Of a DNA stretch of 64,000 nt, positions 20,001 through 28,167 are shown piece by piece. The notes beneath the pieces were generated by a model. It saw only the letters and a list, made by a program, of their open reading frames with translations. It searched no databases and had not been told where the DNA came from. The stretch is from Aquilonibacter sp963703325 (GTDB taxonomy: Bacteria; Vulcanimicrobiota; Vulcanimicrobiia; Vulcanimicrobiales; Vulcanimicrobiaceae), in assembly GCA_963703325.1 (NCBI GenBank), contig OY969805.1, positions 2,418,001 through 2,482,000 on the forward strand, read 5' to 3'. Both the position numbers and the translations under genes were made by a program. Position 1 is the stretch's first letter; each line of letters starts with the position of its first letter.

Positions 20001-20446
20001 GGTTTGGGCGCGAGAGCGAGCTTTGCATCGATGACTTCGTAGCTCCAGCCCCAGCGTGCGCACGGGCGTTCGACTCGGCGCAAGAAGTCGGCGCGCCCGA
20101 GGAACGTTCCGTCGAAAAACGTGGCTTGGTAGATGAACGGCGCGCCGGCCGCCATCGCTTCGATGGTACGCGTTTGCGCATCGGCCAGCGCAACGAGCGT
20201 GCGTCCGACATCGATCGGGAAAGCGACGAGCGCATCGCCGTAGCGCGCGCGAAAGCGCGCCAGCTGCCGGGCTTCGTGTTCGTCGCCTTTGCGCGCCAGG
20301 AGCGCTGCCGTCTCACCCGGTTCCGGACGTACCAGTTCGCGCTGCGCGGCGAGCGCTTCGAGTTGCGAGAGGTGATCGCACTCGAGCGCGTTGTTGAGAT
20401 CGCTGGCGGAGTAGACGAAGCGTCCGTCGATGCGCTGCATGGCCAC
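16997..20446 (-). CDS. TM0106-type RecB-like nuclease fused to SF1 helicase
   Basis: 1149 residues. Residues about 10-250 are a PD-(D/E)XK RecB-like nuclease with 'YEVIDAKLA' as catalytic core and a cysteine cluster ('CDVCRWFDRC', with C24 earlier) like an AddB/Cas4 Fe-S site. About 310-470 is an RNase-H-like exonuclease domain ('DLFFDMEGDPLY', 'MHVYHYASYETSALRRLM', 'TFVDLFAVV'). About 760-1130 is a DNA2/NAM7 superfamily-1 helicase: Walker A 'IQGPPGSGKSTLAG', Walker B 'FIDEAGQMSLADAL', 'VGTVDKFQGQEAAVV' and 'NVAISRAQ'. It presumably processes DNA ends. A small gene of unknown function starts divergently 57 bp away. Confidence 0.88.
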   Translation of the reverse strand: MAMQRIDGRFVYSASDLNNALECDHLSQLEALAAQRELVRPEPGETAALLARKGDEHEARQLARFRARYGDALVAFPIDVGRTLVALADAQTRTIEAMAAGAPFIYQATFFDGTFLGRADFLRRVERPCARWGWSYEVIDAKLALAPKPYYLVQLAHYSAHLAAIQGRAPHEMHVLLGSGAERAFRVDDFAAYERHLRDRFLAEMESGPVSSYPLEVSHCDVCRWFDRCAAQRKRDDHLSLVARIRRDQIQRFEQHGIVTMTSLAHATDAQRPAGMEPKTFTTLHAQAALQETGRREGRYVYELLDAEPGMGFELLPRPDAGDLFFDMEGDPLYAPERGLEYLFGFYCADDDRYVAFWARSQAQERAAFEAAIDFIRARRERFPNMHVYHYASYETSALRRLMGFYGTRERELDDLLRNRTFVDLFAVVRQTLRISQPSYSLKKLEPFYGLQRSTGVQRGDDSIVMFESWLAGGGEEILTDIERYNDDDCRSTYLLREWLLQLRTGAERTRALPLGWREGEAAAAPDDGGRSELAAQLLDGIAAPASLRELRASDEQTRERWLLGHLLDYHAREAKPSYWQYYDRVENVDRLIEFDHEALGGLALDPSVAPYKEGPRDRNLVYAYTFPKQVHSLGVGNKPHCPHAQTSAGEILSLDDEHGTLRVKLSGTIRPNELRALIPGKPIGTNPQRDALGQIAQAYLDGTLSQTYPATRSLLLAQRPRTRTPRTHIQPVAIDAASIGALIADLDGSHLAIQGPPGSGKSTLAGAIIGDLLASGARVGIVAGGHKAIHNLLHKIEAHAALGGRRFRGLQKYATTTEGSQYCSDDAESWIATTSSNAPFDGEHDLAAGTPWLFTRPAMAGRYDYLFIDEAGQMSLADALACSMAARNVVLLGDPLQLKSVSQGAHPPGTDLSILQHLLGAHETIDPREGIFLDHSYRMAQAICEFISHAIYEDRLHAAPACARNAIDAPGFTGSGLRYLPVAHDGNTRASDEEVEAVRDAALALLRGSVQIGEHPRRPMTAHDLIVVSPYNDQRKRIRKALEAAGIGDIRVGTVDKFQGQEAAVVLYSMATSNGATLPRDLAFLFERNRLNVAISRAQCMSILVCSPELLGVRCSTPEQMALVNLLCAFVEGAAGREANQAPHATPA

Positions 20447-20503
20447 ATCTTCCGACGCGATCGTGCCATGCGCCTGGCATGACGACGAGCGAAGATCGGT
20501 GCG

Positions 20504-21031
20504 ATGGATGCTCTCCTTGCCGCCGAACGACTTCCCCGCCTAGCCGAGCGCGCGATGCGCTCGGCCATCGCCGCCGCGCTCAACCACGGGACCTTGACCC
20601 CGCGCGCGGTCGTCGATCGCGCACTGGTGTGCTTTGAAGCGGCGGTCACGCGCGGCGGAGGCGTGCGCCCGGCATTGCTCTTTGCCGAGCGTAACCGCAT
20701 CGTGCGCGAGTTGCGCCTCTTCGTCGAAAGCCGGCTGGCGAAGCGGTTGCGCGCCCTGCGGCGCGGCGGCCTCGTTGGTGCCGGCGCGACGGTTGCACCG
20801 TTCGATGCGATCGTGCGAAACCGGCGCGGCCGAACCTATGCAGTGGTGTTTCGTCGTCTCCCGAGTGATGGACGGCGGCTCGCGATGCTGCAGCGCATCC
20901 GTGCCGCCGAGCAAAAAGCAGCGAGGACGCCGATTGACGGCGTCCTCGTCTACGATCTCTCGCGTGGGATCGTGTTGCGTCTAGACCAAGCCGGCGCGCA
21001 GGGCGTGTATCGCCACTTGCGTGCGAGCTGA
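20504..21031 (+). CDS. Hypothetical protein divergent from the nuclease/helicase
   Basis: 175 residues, Arg- and Ala-rich, no signal or membrane segment. The first half is helical. The second half has an alternating core 'ATVAPFDAIVRNRRGRTYAVVFRRLP' then 'TPIDGVLVYDLSRGIVLRL', a beta-hairpin pattern with acidic and basic residues. That could be a small restriction-endonuclease-like fold, but this is only a shape argument. It shares a 57-bp divergent region with the nuclease/helicase and overlaps the LuxR gene 3' ends by 51 bp. Coding is supported by third-position GC bias. Function not known. Confidence 0.6.
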   Translation: MDALLAAERLPRLAERAMRSAIAAALNHGTLTPRAVVDRALVCFEAAVTRGGGVRPALLFAERNRIVRELRLFVESRLAKRLRALRRGGLVGAGATVAPFDAIVRNRRGRTYAVVFRRLPSDGRRLAMLQRIRAAEQKAARTPIDGVLVYDLSRGIVLRLDQAGAQGVYRHLRAS

Positions 21032-21478
21032 CAGGTTCAGCTTCGCAAGGATGTGCGAGATGTGGTTCTTCACGGTTTTGTCCGAAAGCTTGAGCCGGAT
21101 ACTGATCTGCTTGTTCGAGAGCCCTTCGGCGACCAGCTTGACGACTTGCAGTTCGCGGTCCGAAAGGGCCGCCCGCATATCCCGAGCACCCGAGAGCGGA
21201 CGCAGGTGTCGAATCGACAGCGCTGAGGTGGCCATCGCCGGCAAGCTTTTCACCATATCGATGAAATCGGCGATCGAAAGGTTTCTCAGGTCGTGCAGCA
21301 GGGTCTCGTCGATGACCACGTCGGCATCGATTCCAGTGGCCTGTGCAATCGTTGGCGCGGTCCCGGCCACGCGTACGCTGCTCTCGAGAGAAAGCAGACG
21401 TGCAATCGCGGTACGGACCGACGCTTCTGGGCCGACCACGAGTACACTCGTGGAGGCTTGGGGGGTAACGACGGTCAT
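20981..21478 (-). CDS. LuxR-type DNA-binding protein with a degenerate receiver domain
   Basis: 165 residues. The C-terminal LuxR/NarL helix-turn-helix is complete ('LSDRELQVVKLVAEGLSNKQISIRLKLSDKTVKNHISHIL'-like, about residues 98-137). The N-terminal 95 residues look like a response-regulator fold ('TSVLVVGPEASVRTAIARLL'). They lack the acidic pair after strand 1, the clear phospho-acceptor Asp and the conserved Lys, so classical phosphorylation is unlikely. Its start is divergent from the BTAD activator. The four 11-bp repeats between them (21540-21578) lie 62-100 bp upstream of its ATG, a good place for an activator. Confidence 0.82.
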   Translation of the reverse strand: MTVVTPQASTSVLVVGPEASVRTAIARLLSLESSVRVAGTAPTIAQATGIDADVVIDETLLHDLRNLSIADFIDMVKSLPAMATSALSIRHLRPLSGARDMRAALSDRELQVVKLVAEGLSNKQISIRLKLSDKTVKNHISHILAKLNLSARTQVAIHALRAGLV

Positions 21479-21491
21479 GGTTGCCTTTCCG

Positions 21492-21521
21492 TTGGCTCGG
21501 CTGGCACCCCCACGATAGAAT
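21492..21521 (+). promoter_or_regulatory. Possible sigma-70 promoter for the BTAD regulator
   Basis: TTGGCT (21492-21497) and TAGAAT (21516-21521) with an 18-bp spacer, 60 bp ahead of the ATG at 21583. The 11-bp repeat array would then lie in the early transcribed region. Confidence 0.4.
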
Positions 21522-21539
21522 AAGCCGCTTTCCTGGGAC

Positions 21540-21578
21540 TTACGGACTAATTACAGCGGGATTACAAACCGATTACAG
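21540..21578 (+). promoter_or_regulatory. Four direct TTACRR repeats at exact 11-bp spacing
   Basis: TTACGG (21540), TTACAG (21551), TTACAA (21562) and TTACAG (21573). The last three extend to ATTACA. An 11-bp pitch places all on one face of the helix, as in operators of SARP/BTAD and MalT-like activators. They lie directly in front of a BTAD regulator and upstream of a divergent LuxR gene, so autoregulation or control of the LuxR gene is likely. Confidence 0.6.
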
Positions 21579-21582
21579 GACC

Positions 21583-24417
21583 ATGGCGGGTGTGGTGTCT
21601 CGCACGGGGTTACTGGAGCGGCTCGCGCGCGTCGACCCGCGCCTGATCGCCATCGTGGCGCCCGCCGGCTTCGGCAAATCGACCCTCGTGCGCCAGTATC
21701 TTGCTCAGCGCGGCGGTGGGGTGGTTTGCGATTGTGCCGGGGTCCGCGACGACCTCGATCTGGCGCGCCGCGTGATTCCGGCGCTTGCCGGCGAGAACCC
21801 CGACCGTGAAAGCGATCTCACGCAGCGCGAATTGATGCTCGGTGACGGCGGCACGAGTGTCGCCGACCGCGTCTCGCTCGCCCTCGACGTCTGGCGCGAG
21901 CCCGCCGACGGCTGCATCGTCTTCGAAAGCGCCGAGCGGCTTGCGGACGCGCCTGAGGCGGCCGAGTTTTTCGCGCGCATGCTCGAAGTACGGCCCGCTG
22001 GACGCACCGTCGTCATCTGCACCCGCGAGCCCCTGCGCGTTCATCTCACTCGCTATGCGGTGCCGCACGAGATCGTGACGTTGCGCGCCGCGGACCTTGC
22101 GTTCGAGGCGAGCGACGTTCGCGAGATCTTCGAACCCTTTATCACCGACGAGCGGACGATCGAGCGGATCTTCAGAGTCTCGGCGGGTTGGCCGGTCGCG
22201 GTCTTTCTTCTCAAGCGTTTCGCGAGCGAGGGGCGGATCGAGCAGTTGCTCGAGCGGCTCAACGACGTCGCCTTCGACGAACTTCACGACTACCTCGCAG
22301 ACCAAGTGTTGTCCGGAGTCGACCGGCGCATGCTCGGCGCACTTTTTGCTTGCGCGGCGATCCCGCGGGCCAGCGCCGACGACCTTCGCGCCGCACTGGA
22401 CGATCCGGCGATCGTGGACGAATTGAGCGAATTTGCCAAGGACGCTGCATTCGTCGAGCGTGGCGTAGACGGGACGTTCGAACTGCATCCGCTGCTTGCG
22501 TCGTTCATGCTGGAACGAGCCGCGGAACGGCGTGACGCGTTGCTCGTGCGGGTCGCAGCGGAGCACGAACGGCGCGGCGATTACCAACGCGCCGCGGAAT
22601 TGCACCTCGTGCGCGGCGACCAGCAGGCTGCAGCGCGCGCCCTCGGCGCTCACGAAGTCGTTCGAGAACCGGCGCCGTCGATGCGCTACGCGCGCGTGCT
22701 CTCGAGCTTGGATCCCGCGATTGTCGCGCGTTATCCGCGGCTCTGGGGAGTCACCGCCTTGATGCGGATGTTTTGCGTTGACAGTTCGGCGCTGCTCGAC
22801 GAAGCGGAAACCGTGTGGCGTACGCTCGCTCCCGATGCGTCGCCAATGGAGCGCTACTACGTCTTTGTTTTTCGTATTCTCCTCATGAGCTATGTCGGGC
22901 GGTTCGACGAGGCGCTGGGTGAGATCGTGGAGTTCGGCGCGCAGATTACGTTCTCGGAGCCGCCCAAGACGATTCTCGACGGGCACGTGCTGTATCTGCG
23001 CGGTTTGCTTCGCGCGCGTCGCGGAAATTTCGATCTGGGCGAGAGCGACCTCAATGCTGCGTTACCGTTGATCGATCAAATGCACGTGGTTGCGTCGGGG
23101 ACGTATCTCGCGCTTGGCGCGGATATAGCGCGAGTGCGGGGAGAGTGGTCGCTCGAGCGGCAGTTTTTAGCGCGCGCGCACGAGCGCGCCCTGAGTTCGG
23201 CGCTACCGAACTTCATGGTATTCGACGTCGCGGAGTCCTTGATTGCAGCGTGGTTTGCCGGGGATCGCGCCGCGTTTAGCAGCGTCGCGTCAGAGCTCGA
23301 GCATGCGGTGACGCGCGGCGGCGTTGCGGGTTTTGCCTACCTTGCCGGTGCCGCGCGCGGACGCAGCCTGGCTCCAACCCCCGCCGATCTTCCGAAGTTT
23401 GTGGTGTTCGGCCATCTCATCGCGCTCTCGCGTTCGCGCGATGACGACGAGCGCGCGGAACTGGCGCGCTCGGCGCTCGAGATCGCCCGGCGGTTGCACA
23501 TGCCGTTCGTCGAGGCGCTCGCGGCGATCGCGCTCGCGTTGTGCGATCCGGCGGCATTTGATGCCTCGGCCGCAACCGCGAAAGAGGCTGCGGCTCGCTG
23601 CGACGCGCCCGCGTTCGTGCACGCGGTGACGGCATTTGCAAATCAATACGAAAACGTCGGCATGCTCTCCAACTTCGTGGCCCAGATCACGCGTGACCGC
23701 AGCGAGGCGGCGCCGATCGCGCTCGAAGTGCTCGCCGGACGCGTGCGCATCGACGGAAATCTGATGCGTCTCTCCGGACGCGAGTTCGAGCTGCTGGCTG
23801 CGATCGCTCAGCGTCGCGAGCCGACGCCGCGGGCGCGACTTGCGGCCACGCTCTGGCCCGACCTCGATGAGTTCTCGGCACGCAACGCGCTCAGCGTGTG
23901 CTTGCACCGGCTCCGTGCACACCTCACGCGAGAAGACGCGGTGGACCGCGCGGCCGAGGGATATCGTTTACACGTTGATGCGTTTGTCGACCTGTGGGAG
24001 ATCGAGCGTGCCGCGGTGACGCTGCGTTCGCGTGACCGGCTGCGCGAAACCGAACGCGCATTGCTCGGACGCGCGTGGGATCGTCTGCGCGAAGAGCGGG
24101 TGGGTACGCTCGAACGTTGGGAGTGGTTCGAATCGATGGCCAAACGCATGGACGAATTGCGTACTGCAATCGCAAACCGCCTCGCGGCCGATGCGTTGGA
24201 GCGCGGCGATCCAGATGCGGCGCTTGGCTATGCTGCGGACGTTATCGCCCACGATCCGTGCGACGAGCCCGCACGCGAGGTCGCGATCCGCGCGCACCTT
24301 GCGACCGGCGATCGCGCCGCGGCGCTGCGCAGTTACCGCCAATATCGCGACGTCCTCAAGGCGGAATTGCAAGTCGAACCGTCAGCGGCACTCGCTGCGC
24401 TGGTAATGGGCACCTAG
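21583..24417 (+). CDS. Large NTPase transcriptional activator with C-terminal winged helix and BTAD domain
   Basis: 944 residues from ATG 21583. Residues about 15-280 are a MalT/STAND-type NTPase (Walker A 'IVAPAGFGKSTLVRQYL'; 'VSAGWPVAVFLLKRF'). A helical repeat region of TPR character follows to about 720. The C-terminus (about 725-944) is an OmpR-like winged helix ('RLSGREFELLAAIAQRR', 'WPDLDEFSARNALSVCLHRLR') plus the bacterial transcriptional activator domain ending 'AALRSYRQYRDVLKAELQVEPS'. That is the SARP/AfsR-like arrangement with the NTPase at the front. It likely senses a ligand and activates nearby genes. The amidase gene begins one base after its stop. The 11-bp repeat array ahead of it is a candidate binding site. 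Confidence 0.88.
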   Translation: MAGVVSRTGLLERLARVDPRLIAIVAPAGFGKSTLVRQYLAQRGGGVVCDCAGVRDDLDLARRVIPALAGENPDRESDLTQRELMLGDGGTSVADRVSLALDVWREPADGCIVFESAERLADAPEAAEFFARMLEVRPAGRTVVICTREPLRVHLTRYAVPHEIVTLRAADLAFEASDVREIFEPFITDERTIERIFRVSAGWPVAVFLLKRFASEGRIEQLLERLNDVAFDELHDYLADQVLSGVDRRMLGALFACAAIPRASADDLRAALDDPAIVDELSEFAKDAAFVERGVDGTFELHPLLASFMLERAAERRDALLVRVAAEHERRGDYQRAAELHLVRGDQQAAARALGAHEVVREPAPSMRYARVLSSLDPAIVARYPRLWGVTALMRMFCVDSSALLDEAETVWRTLAPDASPMERYYVFVFRILLMSYVGRFDEALGEIVEFGAQITFSEPPKTILDGHVLYLRGLLRARRGNFDLGESDLNAALPLIDQMHVVASGTYLALGADIARVRGEWSLERQFLARAHERALSSALPNFMVFDVAESLIAAWFAGDRAAFSSVASELEHAVTRGGVAGFAYLAGAARGRSLAPTPADLPKFVVFGHLIALSRSRDDDERAELARSALEIARRLHMPFVEALAAIALALCDPAAFDASAATAKEAAARCDAPAFVHAVTAFANQYENVGMLSNFVAQITRDRSEAAPIALEVLAGRVRIDGNLMRLSGREFELLAAIAQRREPTPRARLAATLWPDLDEFSARNALSVCLHRLRAHLTREDAVDRAAEGYRLHVDAFVDLWEIERAAVTLRSRDRLRETERALLGRAWDRLREERVGTLERWEWFESMAKRMDELRTAIANRLAADALERGDPDAALGYAADVIAHDPCDEPAREVAIRAHLATGDRAAALRSYRQYRDVLKAELQVEPSAALAALVMGT

Positions 24418-24418
24418 C

Positions 24419-25018
24419 ATGTTGGCATTCGTGCTCGCGGCACTCATCCACGCCGACGTGCTGGTCTCGGCCGGTCACGAAGGGCGTCCCGCGTCGTGTG
24501 CACGATTTCCCCAGCACCGCTGCAACCTCGGTGCCGCGGGCGAGCGCGAATGGACGCCGATCGTTGCCGACGAGGTGACGCGCGTGTTGCGCGAACACGG
24601 CGTCAGCGTGTTACGTGAACCGGCAGATTTCGATGGTACCTACGCGGTCGACATGGCCGTCTTCATTCACTTCGACGGCATCGTACCGGAGTGTTCGAGC
24701 GGCGCATCGATCGGTTATCATCATGCTACCGACGCGCGCGCCGCGGCGCTGTGGCGCACGCTCTATGCCGGAATCTTTCCGTTTCGGTTTATGCCGGACA
24801 ATTTTACCGTGGGATTGCGCGACTATTATGCGTTCCGGCAAGTCGACGCGAGCGACGGAGCGCTCGTACTCGAACTGGGCGAGATCAGCTGCCCGGCGCA
24901 ACGCGCCTGGCTTGCCACGCGCCTCGACGATGTGGCGGCGTTGATCGCCTACGATATAAGCCGGACGATCGGCAAAGGGGACGTCCCCCTTCCCGCCAAG
25001 TTCGCAGGTCGACGATGA
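24419..25018 (+). CDS. Probable secreted N-acetylmuramoyl-L-alanine amidase-like protein
   Basis: 199 residues with a short hydrophobic N-terminus (MLAFVLAALIHADVLV). The order of putative ligands resembles the Amidase_3 zinc fold: His in 'SAGHEGRP', Glu in 'GEREWTPIVADEVTRVL', His in 'VFIHFDG', and a catalytic-type Glu in 'LVLELGEISCPAQ'. The usual GHGGxDxG is reduced to GHEGRP, so it is a divergent member at best. If correct it would cleave peptidoglycan stems or a related amide. Start ATG 24419 is one base after the BTAD gene stop and the stop overlaps the next start (ATGA), so the three genes form an operon. Confidence 0.5.
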   Translation: MLAFVLAALIHADVLVSAGHEGRPASCARFPQHRCNLGAAGEREWTPIVADEVTRVLREHGVSVLREPADFDGTYAVDMAVFIHFDGIVPECSSGASIGYHHATDARAAALWRTLYAGIFPFRFMPDNFTVGLRDYYAFRQVDASDGALVLELGEISCPAQRAWLATRLDDVAALIAYDISRTIGKGDVPLPAKFAGRR

Positions 25019-25338
25019 TCGAGGTGCTCTACCGCTATCGCGTTCATCCCGCGCAAATCCGCGCCTTCGAGCACGCCTACGGTCCCGGCGGTCCCTGGGG
25101 CGCGCTCTTCTCGACGCACGCGGGATATCACCGCACGCGCCTTTTCCGGCATAGAAATGAGACCGGGGTCTACATCTGTATGGACGTCTGGAGCTCCAAG
25201 GCGGATTGGGACCATTTTCGGGCCGAAAATGCCGCCGCGTACTCGCAGCTGGACCGCGACCTCCACCTGCTCTATGTCGAGGAGTTGCTGCTAGGGTATT
25301 ATGAGGGAGAGGAGGAGTACGAGGCCTCCCTCGATTGA
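25015..25338 (+). CDS. Antibiotic-biosynthesis-monooxygenase-like (dimeric alpha-beta barrel) protein
   Basis: 107 residues, ATG overlapping the previous TGA (ATGA at 25015-25018). The ferredoxin-like fold is indicated by 'MIEVLYRYRVHPAQIRAFEHAYGPGGPWGALFS', then 'GYHRTRLFRHRNETGVYICMDVWSS' in pieces, and a last helix with 'YSQLDRDLHLLYVEE'. Members (ABM/DUF family) are small heme- or quinol-related monooxygenases or simple binders. No catalytic residues are certain. It lies between two large regulators and is translated with the amidase-like gene. Confidence 0.65.
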   Translation: MIEVLYRYRVHPAQIRAFEHAYGPGGPWGALFSTHAGYHRTRLFRHRNETGVYICMDVWSSKADWDHFRAENAAAYSQLDRDLHLLYVEELLLGYYEGEEEYEASLD

Positions 25339-25354
25339 GGCGGCCTAAGAGCGC

Positions 25355-28000
25355 ATGATTCGACCCGTACGCCCCGACGGCAAGATCGAGACCGGCGGGG
25401 TTTTTGTTCCGATCGTTCGGCGTCGCGTGATCGATCGTATCGTTTCGGCGGCGATGCAGCGCGTCGTCCTGATCGTTGCGCCCGCGGGCTACGGCAAATC
25501 CGTGGCTTTGCGTCATTACCTCGACACGCTGCCTGACCCGCACGTGCGTTACGACGTGCTTGCCGAGCACAGCGGGTTGTTGAGCTTTTTGCGCGGTTTT
25601 GCCGACGCGGTTGCCGAGATTGCACCGGATGCGCGCACGACGCTTGCCGGCGCGCATGAAAAGAATGCCGGTTCACCCTCGCCCGGGATCGACCTCGCGA
25701 TGTGGATGCACTCGCACTTGCGTTCGTACCGGGGCATCATCGCCATCGACGACTTGCAAATCGCGCAAGGCGATCGCGAAGTCACGCGCTTTGTAACCTC
25801 ACTGATCGAACGCACCAAAGGCCGGGTGCAGTGGATCATCGCGTCGCGCGCGACGAGCGGACTACCGATCGGGACGTGGCTTGCCTATGGCGAAAGCGAC
25901 CTCGCGATCGACGAACACGATTTGAAGTTCTCGGTTGACGAAGCCAAAGAAGCCGCGCGCGCCTTCCGTCTCGGTGTTCGCGACGAGGAATTGATCGAGT
26001 TGCTCGAGCTCACCGACGGCTGGGCGACGGCGATGACGTTCGCGCTGCGCTCCTCGACGCGTTCGGTGGATCTGCGCAACATCGCATCGATGACGCGCGA
26101 GATGATTTACCGCTATCTCGCCGAGCAGGTGTACCAGACCCTCGACGATCGTGAGCGGGACTTCATCGAGACGGCCGCGCTGCTGCCCGAAATCGATCTC
26201 GACATCATGGTCGCTGCCGGCTTCGACCGTGCGATTGCGCTCATCGAAGACCTGCGCGCGCGCGTCGCCTTCATTCACGAGTACGAGCCCGGTCGCTACC
26301 GGCTGCACGATCTCTTCCGCGACTTCGTGCGCTATCAAGTCGAGTTGCGCGGCAGCGGCGCGCAGCGTGAGCGCCTCACCAAGCTGGGCCAGATCCTCGA
26401 GCAGGCGGGCGACATCATCCAAGCCTTGCGACTCTACGTTGATTCGAACGCGGCGGACGACGCCTTACGCCTTCTGTCCGCGCACGGCGTGCGGCTTTTC
26501 GAAGCCGGCTTCGCCGATGATCTAGAGAACCTCACGGCCGCACCGCTCGGCAATGCCTTTGAACGCAACCCGGTCGTGGTCGGACTTCGGGGCTTGCTCG
26601 ATCTCGCACGCGGCCGATATGACGATGGCGATCGAAAGATCGCGCGCTCTGTGCGGTCGGTCGATGCACCCGAACTTTGCGGACAGCTCATGCTTCGACT
26701 CGCCGTGTTGCGGACCAATCGCGGTATGAATCCGATGGATCTGCTCTTACCGTTGCTAGCAGACGAGCGGATCCCCGAACCGATCCGTGTCGAGAGCGAG
26801 GCGCTGCTCTCGCGTTGCTACGCGAGTTCCGGCGATCTCGTCAAAGCGCGCGAACACGTCGCTTCGGCGGAGCGCCGCGCGGCGTCGATCGAAAACGAGC
26901 AGGGGTTGGCGCGCATCATGATGCGGCTCGGACTCGCATGCGACACGCTCGGTGAGGTCGAAAATGCGCGAGAGCGCTTATCCCAAGCGGCGGAACTCGC
27001 GTCTCGCTCGGCGCTGTGGAGCATCGCGGCGCGCTCGTTCATTGCGCTGGCGAACATCGCGCTGTTCGCCGAAAACGACTCGGCGCAAAGCCTCTGGTTT
27101 GCCCAGCAGGCGGCGGCCGCAGCGACACGCGCCGGCGACTACGTCGATCTTCAAAATGCGCTCGCCGCCATGCTGAGTCTCGAGACGCGGCGCGGCAACG
27201 GCGATCGCGCCGCGCAAATTGAAAAGCAACTCGCCGAAGTCGGATCGCGCGATGCACTCGCCCAGAGCGTGTTCCTGGCATCGAGTCAAGCGCATCGCCA
27301 CGCCTGGAGCGGCCGATACGCCGACGCCCATCGCCTCTTCGGCAGCATTCTCGAGCGCCAACACCATCTTCCGGATAACGCATTGACTCGTGCTACGTAC
27401 GCACTCGCACTCGCGCTCGACGGACGCACCAAAGAGAGCGGACGCGTGGTGACGCAAACGCTACAGCTCATCGACGATGAGGCACCCCCGGGTGAATATA
27501 CGGGCGCCGTCATCCTCGATTTCGCGGTCGCAATGCTCTTGCTGGCCGAAGTCGTTTCCGGCCGCCATACCTCGGTCGCGCGTTTGCTCAAGCGCAATCC
27601 GCGCAGCCGGCACGAGTCCGGCGTCTGCATGCGTAAGGCTGTCGAAGAACTGGCACGCGCCGCGAAGAGCCCGTCGTATGTGCCCGACGATCTGCCGACC
27701 CTCATCGAAGGCGTGCGCCATTTCGGCTTCGGGGGCTATGCCCGCTACGTGGAGCGGGTCGCCAAGCACCTCGAAGAGGAGCACGAGCCCCCCGCGACCG
27801 TGGCGCTCACCCCGGCGGAACTGCGGGTGCTGCGCGACCTGGCCGCCGGGCTTACCCCCAAGCAGATCGCCGCAGAGATGGGGCGCTCCGTGTTCACCGT
27901 GCAGACCCACATTCAGAACGTCATCGACAAGTTCGGCTGTCACGGTAGGGCCGAAGCAATCGCCGCCGCCCGCCGAAGTGGTCTTCTCAGCGAGGGTTAG
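25355..28000 (+). CDS. MalT-like LuxR-family transcriptional activator
   Basis: 881 residues. The N-terminal STAND NTPase has Walker A 'IVAPAGYGKSVALRHYL' (about 38-54), 'IIAIDDLQIAQGD' as Walker B, and the sensor 'IASRATSGLPIGTWL'. The middle (about 350-800) is an alpha-helical TPR-like sensor. The C-terminal LuxR helix-turn-helix is intact: 'LTPAELRVLRDLAAGLTPKQ', 'GRSVFTVQTHIQNVIDKF'. It resembles the BTAD protein at 21.6 kb in its NTPase part, so the two may be paralogues with different DNA-binding ends. The effector is unknown. The start is 16 bp after the ABM-like gene. Confidence 0.9.
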   Translation: MIRPVRPDGKIETGGVFVPIVRRRVIDRIVSAAMQRVVLIVAPAGYGKSVALRHYLDTLPDPHVRYDVLAEHSGLLSFLRGFADAVAEIAPDARTTLAGAHEKNAGSPSPGIDLAMWMHSHLRSYRGIIAIDDLQIAQGDREVTRFVTSLIERTKGRVQWIIASRATSGLPIGTWLAYGESDLAIDEHDLKFSVDEAKEAARAFRLGVRDEELIELLELTDGWATAMTFALRSSTRSVDLRNIASMTREMIYRYLAEQVYQTLDDRERDFIETAALLPEIDLDIMVAAGFDRAIALIEDLRARVAFIHEYEPGRYRLHDLFRDFVRYQVELRGSGAQRERLTKLGQILEQAGDIIQALRLYVDSNAADDALRLLSAHGVRLFEAGFADDLENLTAAPLGNAFERNPVVVGLRGLLDLARGRYDDGDRKIARSVRSVDAPELCGQLMLRLAVLRTNRGMNPMDLLLPLLADERIPEPIRVESEALLSRCYASSGDLVKAREHVASAERRAASIENEQGLARIMMRLGLACDTLGEVENARERLSQAAELASRSALWSIAARSFIALANIALFAENDSAQSLWFAQQAAAAATRAGDYVDLQNALAAMLSLETRRGNGDRAAQIEKQLAEVGSRDALAQSVFLASSQAHRHAWSGRYADAHRLFGSILERQHHLPDNALTRATYALALALDGRTKESGRVVTQTLQLIDDEAPPGEYTGAVILDFAVAMLLLAEVVSGRHTSVARLLKRNPRSRHESGVCMRKAVEELARAAKSPSYVPDDLPTLIEGVRHFGFGGYARYVERVAKHLEEEHEPPATVALTPAELRVLRDLAAGLTPKQIAAEMGRSVFTVQTHIQNVIDKFGCHGRAEAIAAARRSGLLSEG

Positions 28001-28098
28001 TTAACGGCTCTACTTAAATTTCAGTAGGGCCTTTGGCCCGGTGTGGGCCGTATGGTGAGAGCAGATCGCGAATCCGCTCGAAAGGCTTGTTTTTATAC

Positions 28099-28164
28099 AT
28101 GCTCACCGTCCTCGTTATTGCTTCCCTGGTTGTCGCCTGCACGATGCCGGCTAACGGGAATTAG
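28099..28164 (+). CDS. Possible 21-residue lipoprotein or leader peptide
   Basis: ATG 28099 opens 21 codons reading MLTVLVIASLVVACTMPANG plus one residue, stop TAG 28162. The sequence has a lipobox-like LVVAC, as in entericidin-type small lipoproteins, but lacks a basic N-terminus. It is also full of Leu/Val/Ile/Ala codons and is followed at once by a terminator-like hairpin before the HD-GYP gene, so it could be a regulatory leader. TATACAT at its start might instead be a -10 element. Weak evidence. Confidence 0.3.
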   Translation: MLTVLVIASLVVACTMPANGN

Positions 28165-28167
28165 TCA

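Noticed and set aside
21610..22986. 458-codon open frame on the minus strand
   Set aside because: Lies wholly across the NTPase region of the BTAD activator, which has clear domains; composition is His/Arg-rich shadow coding.
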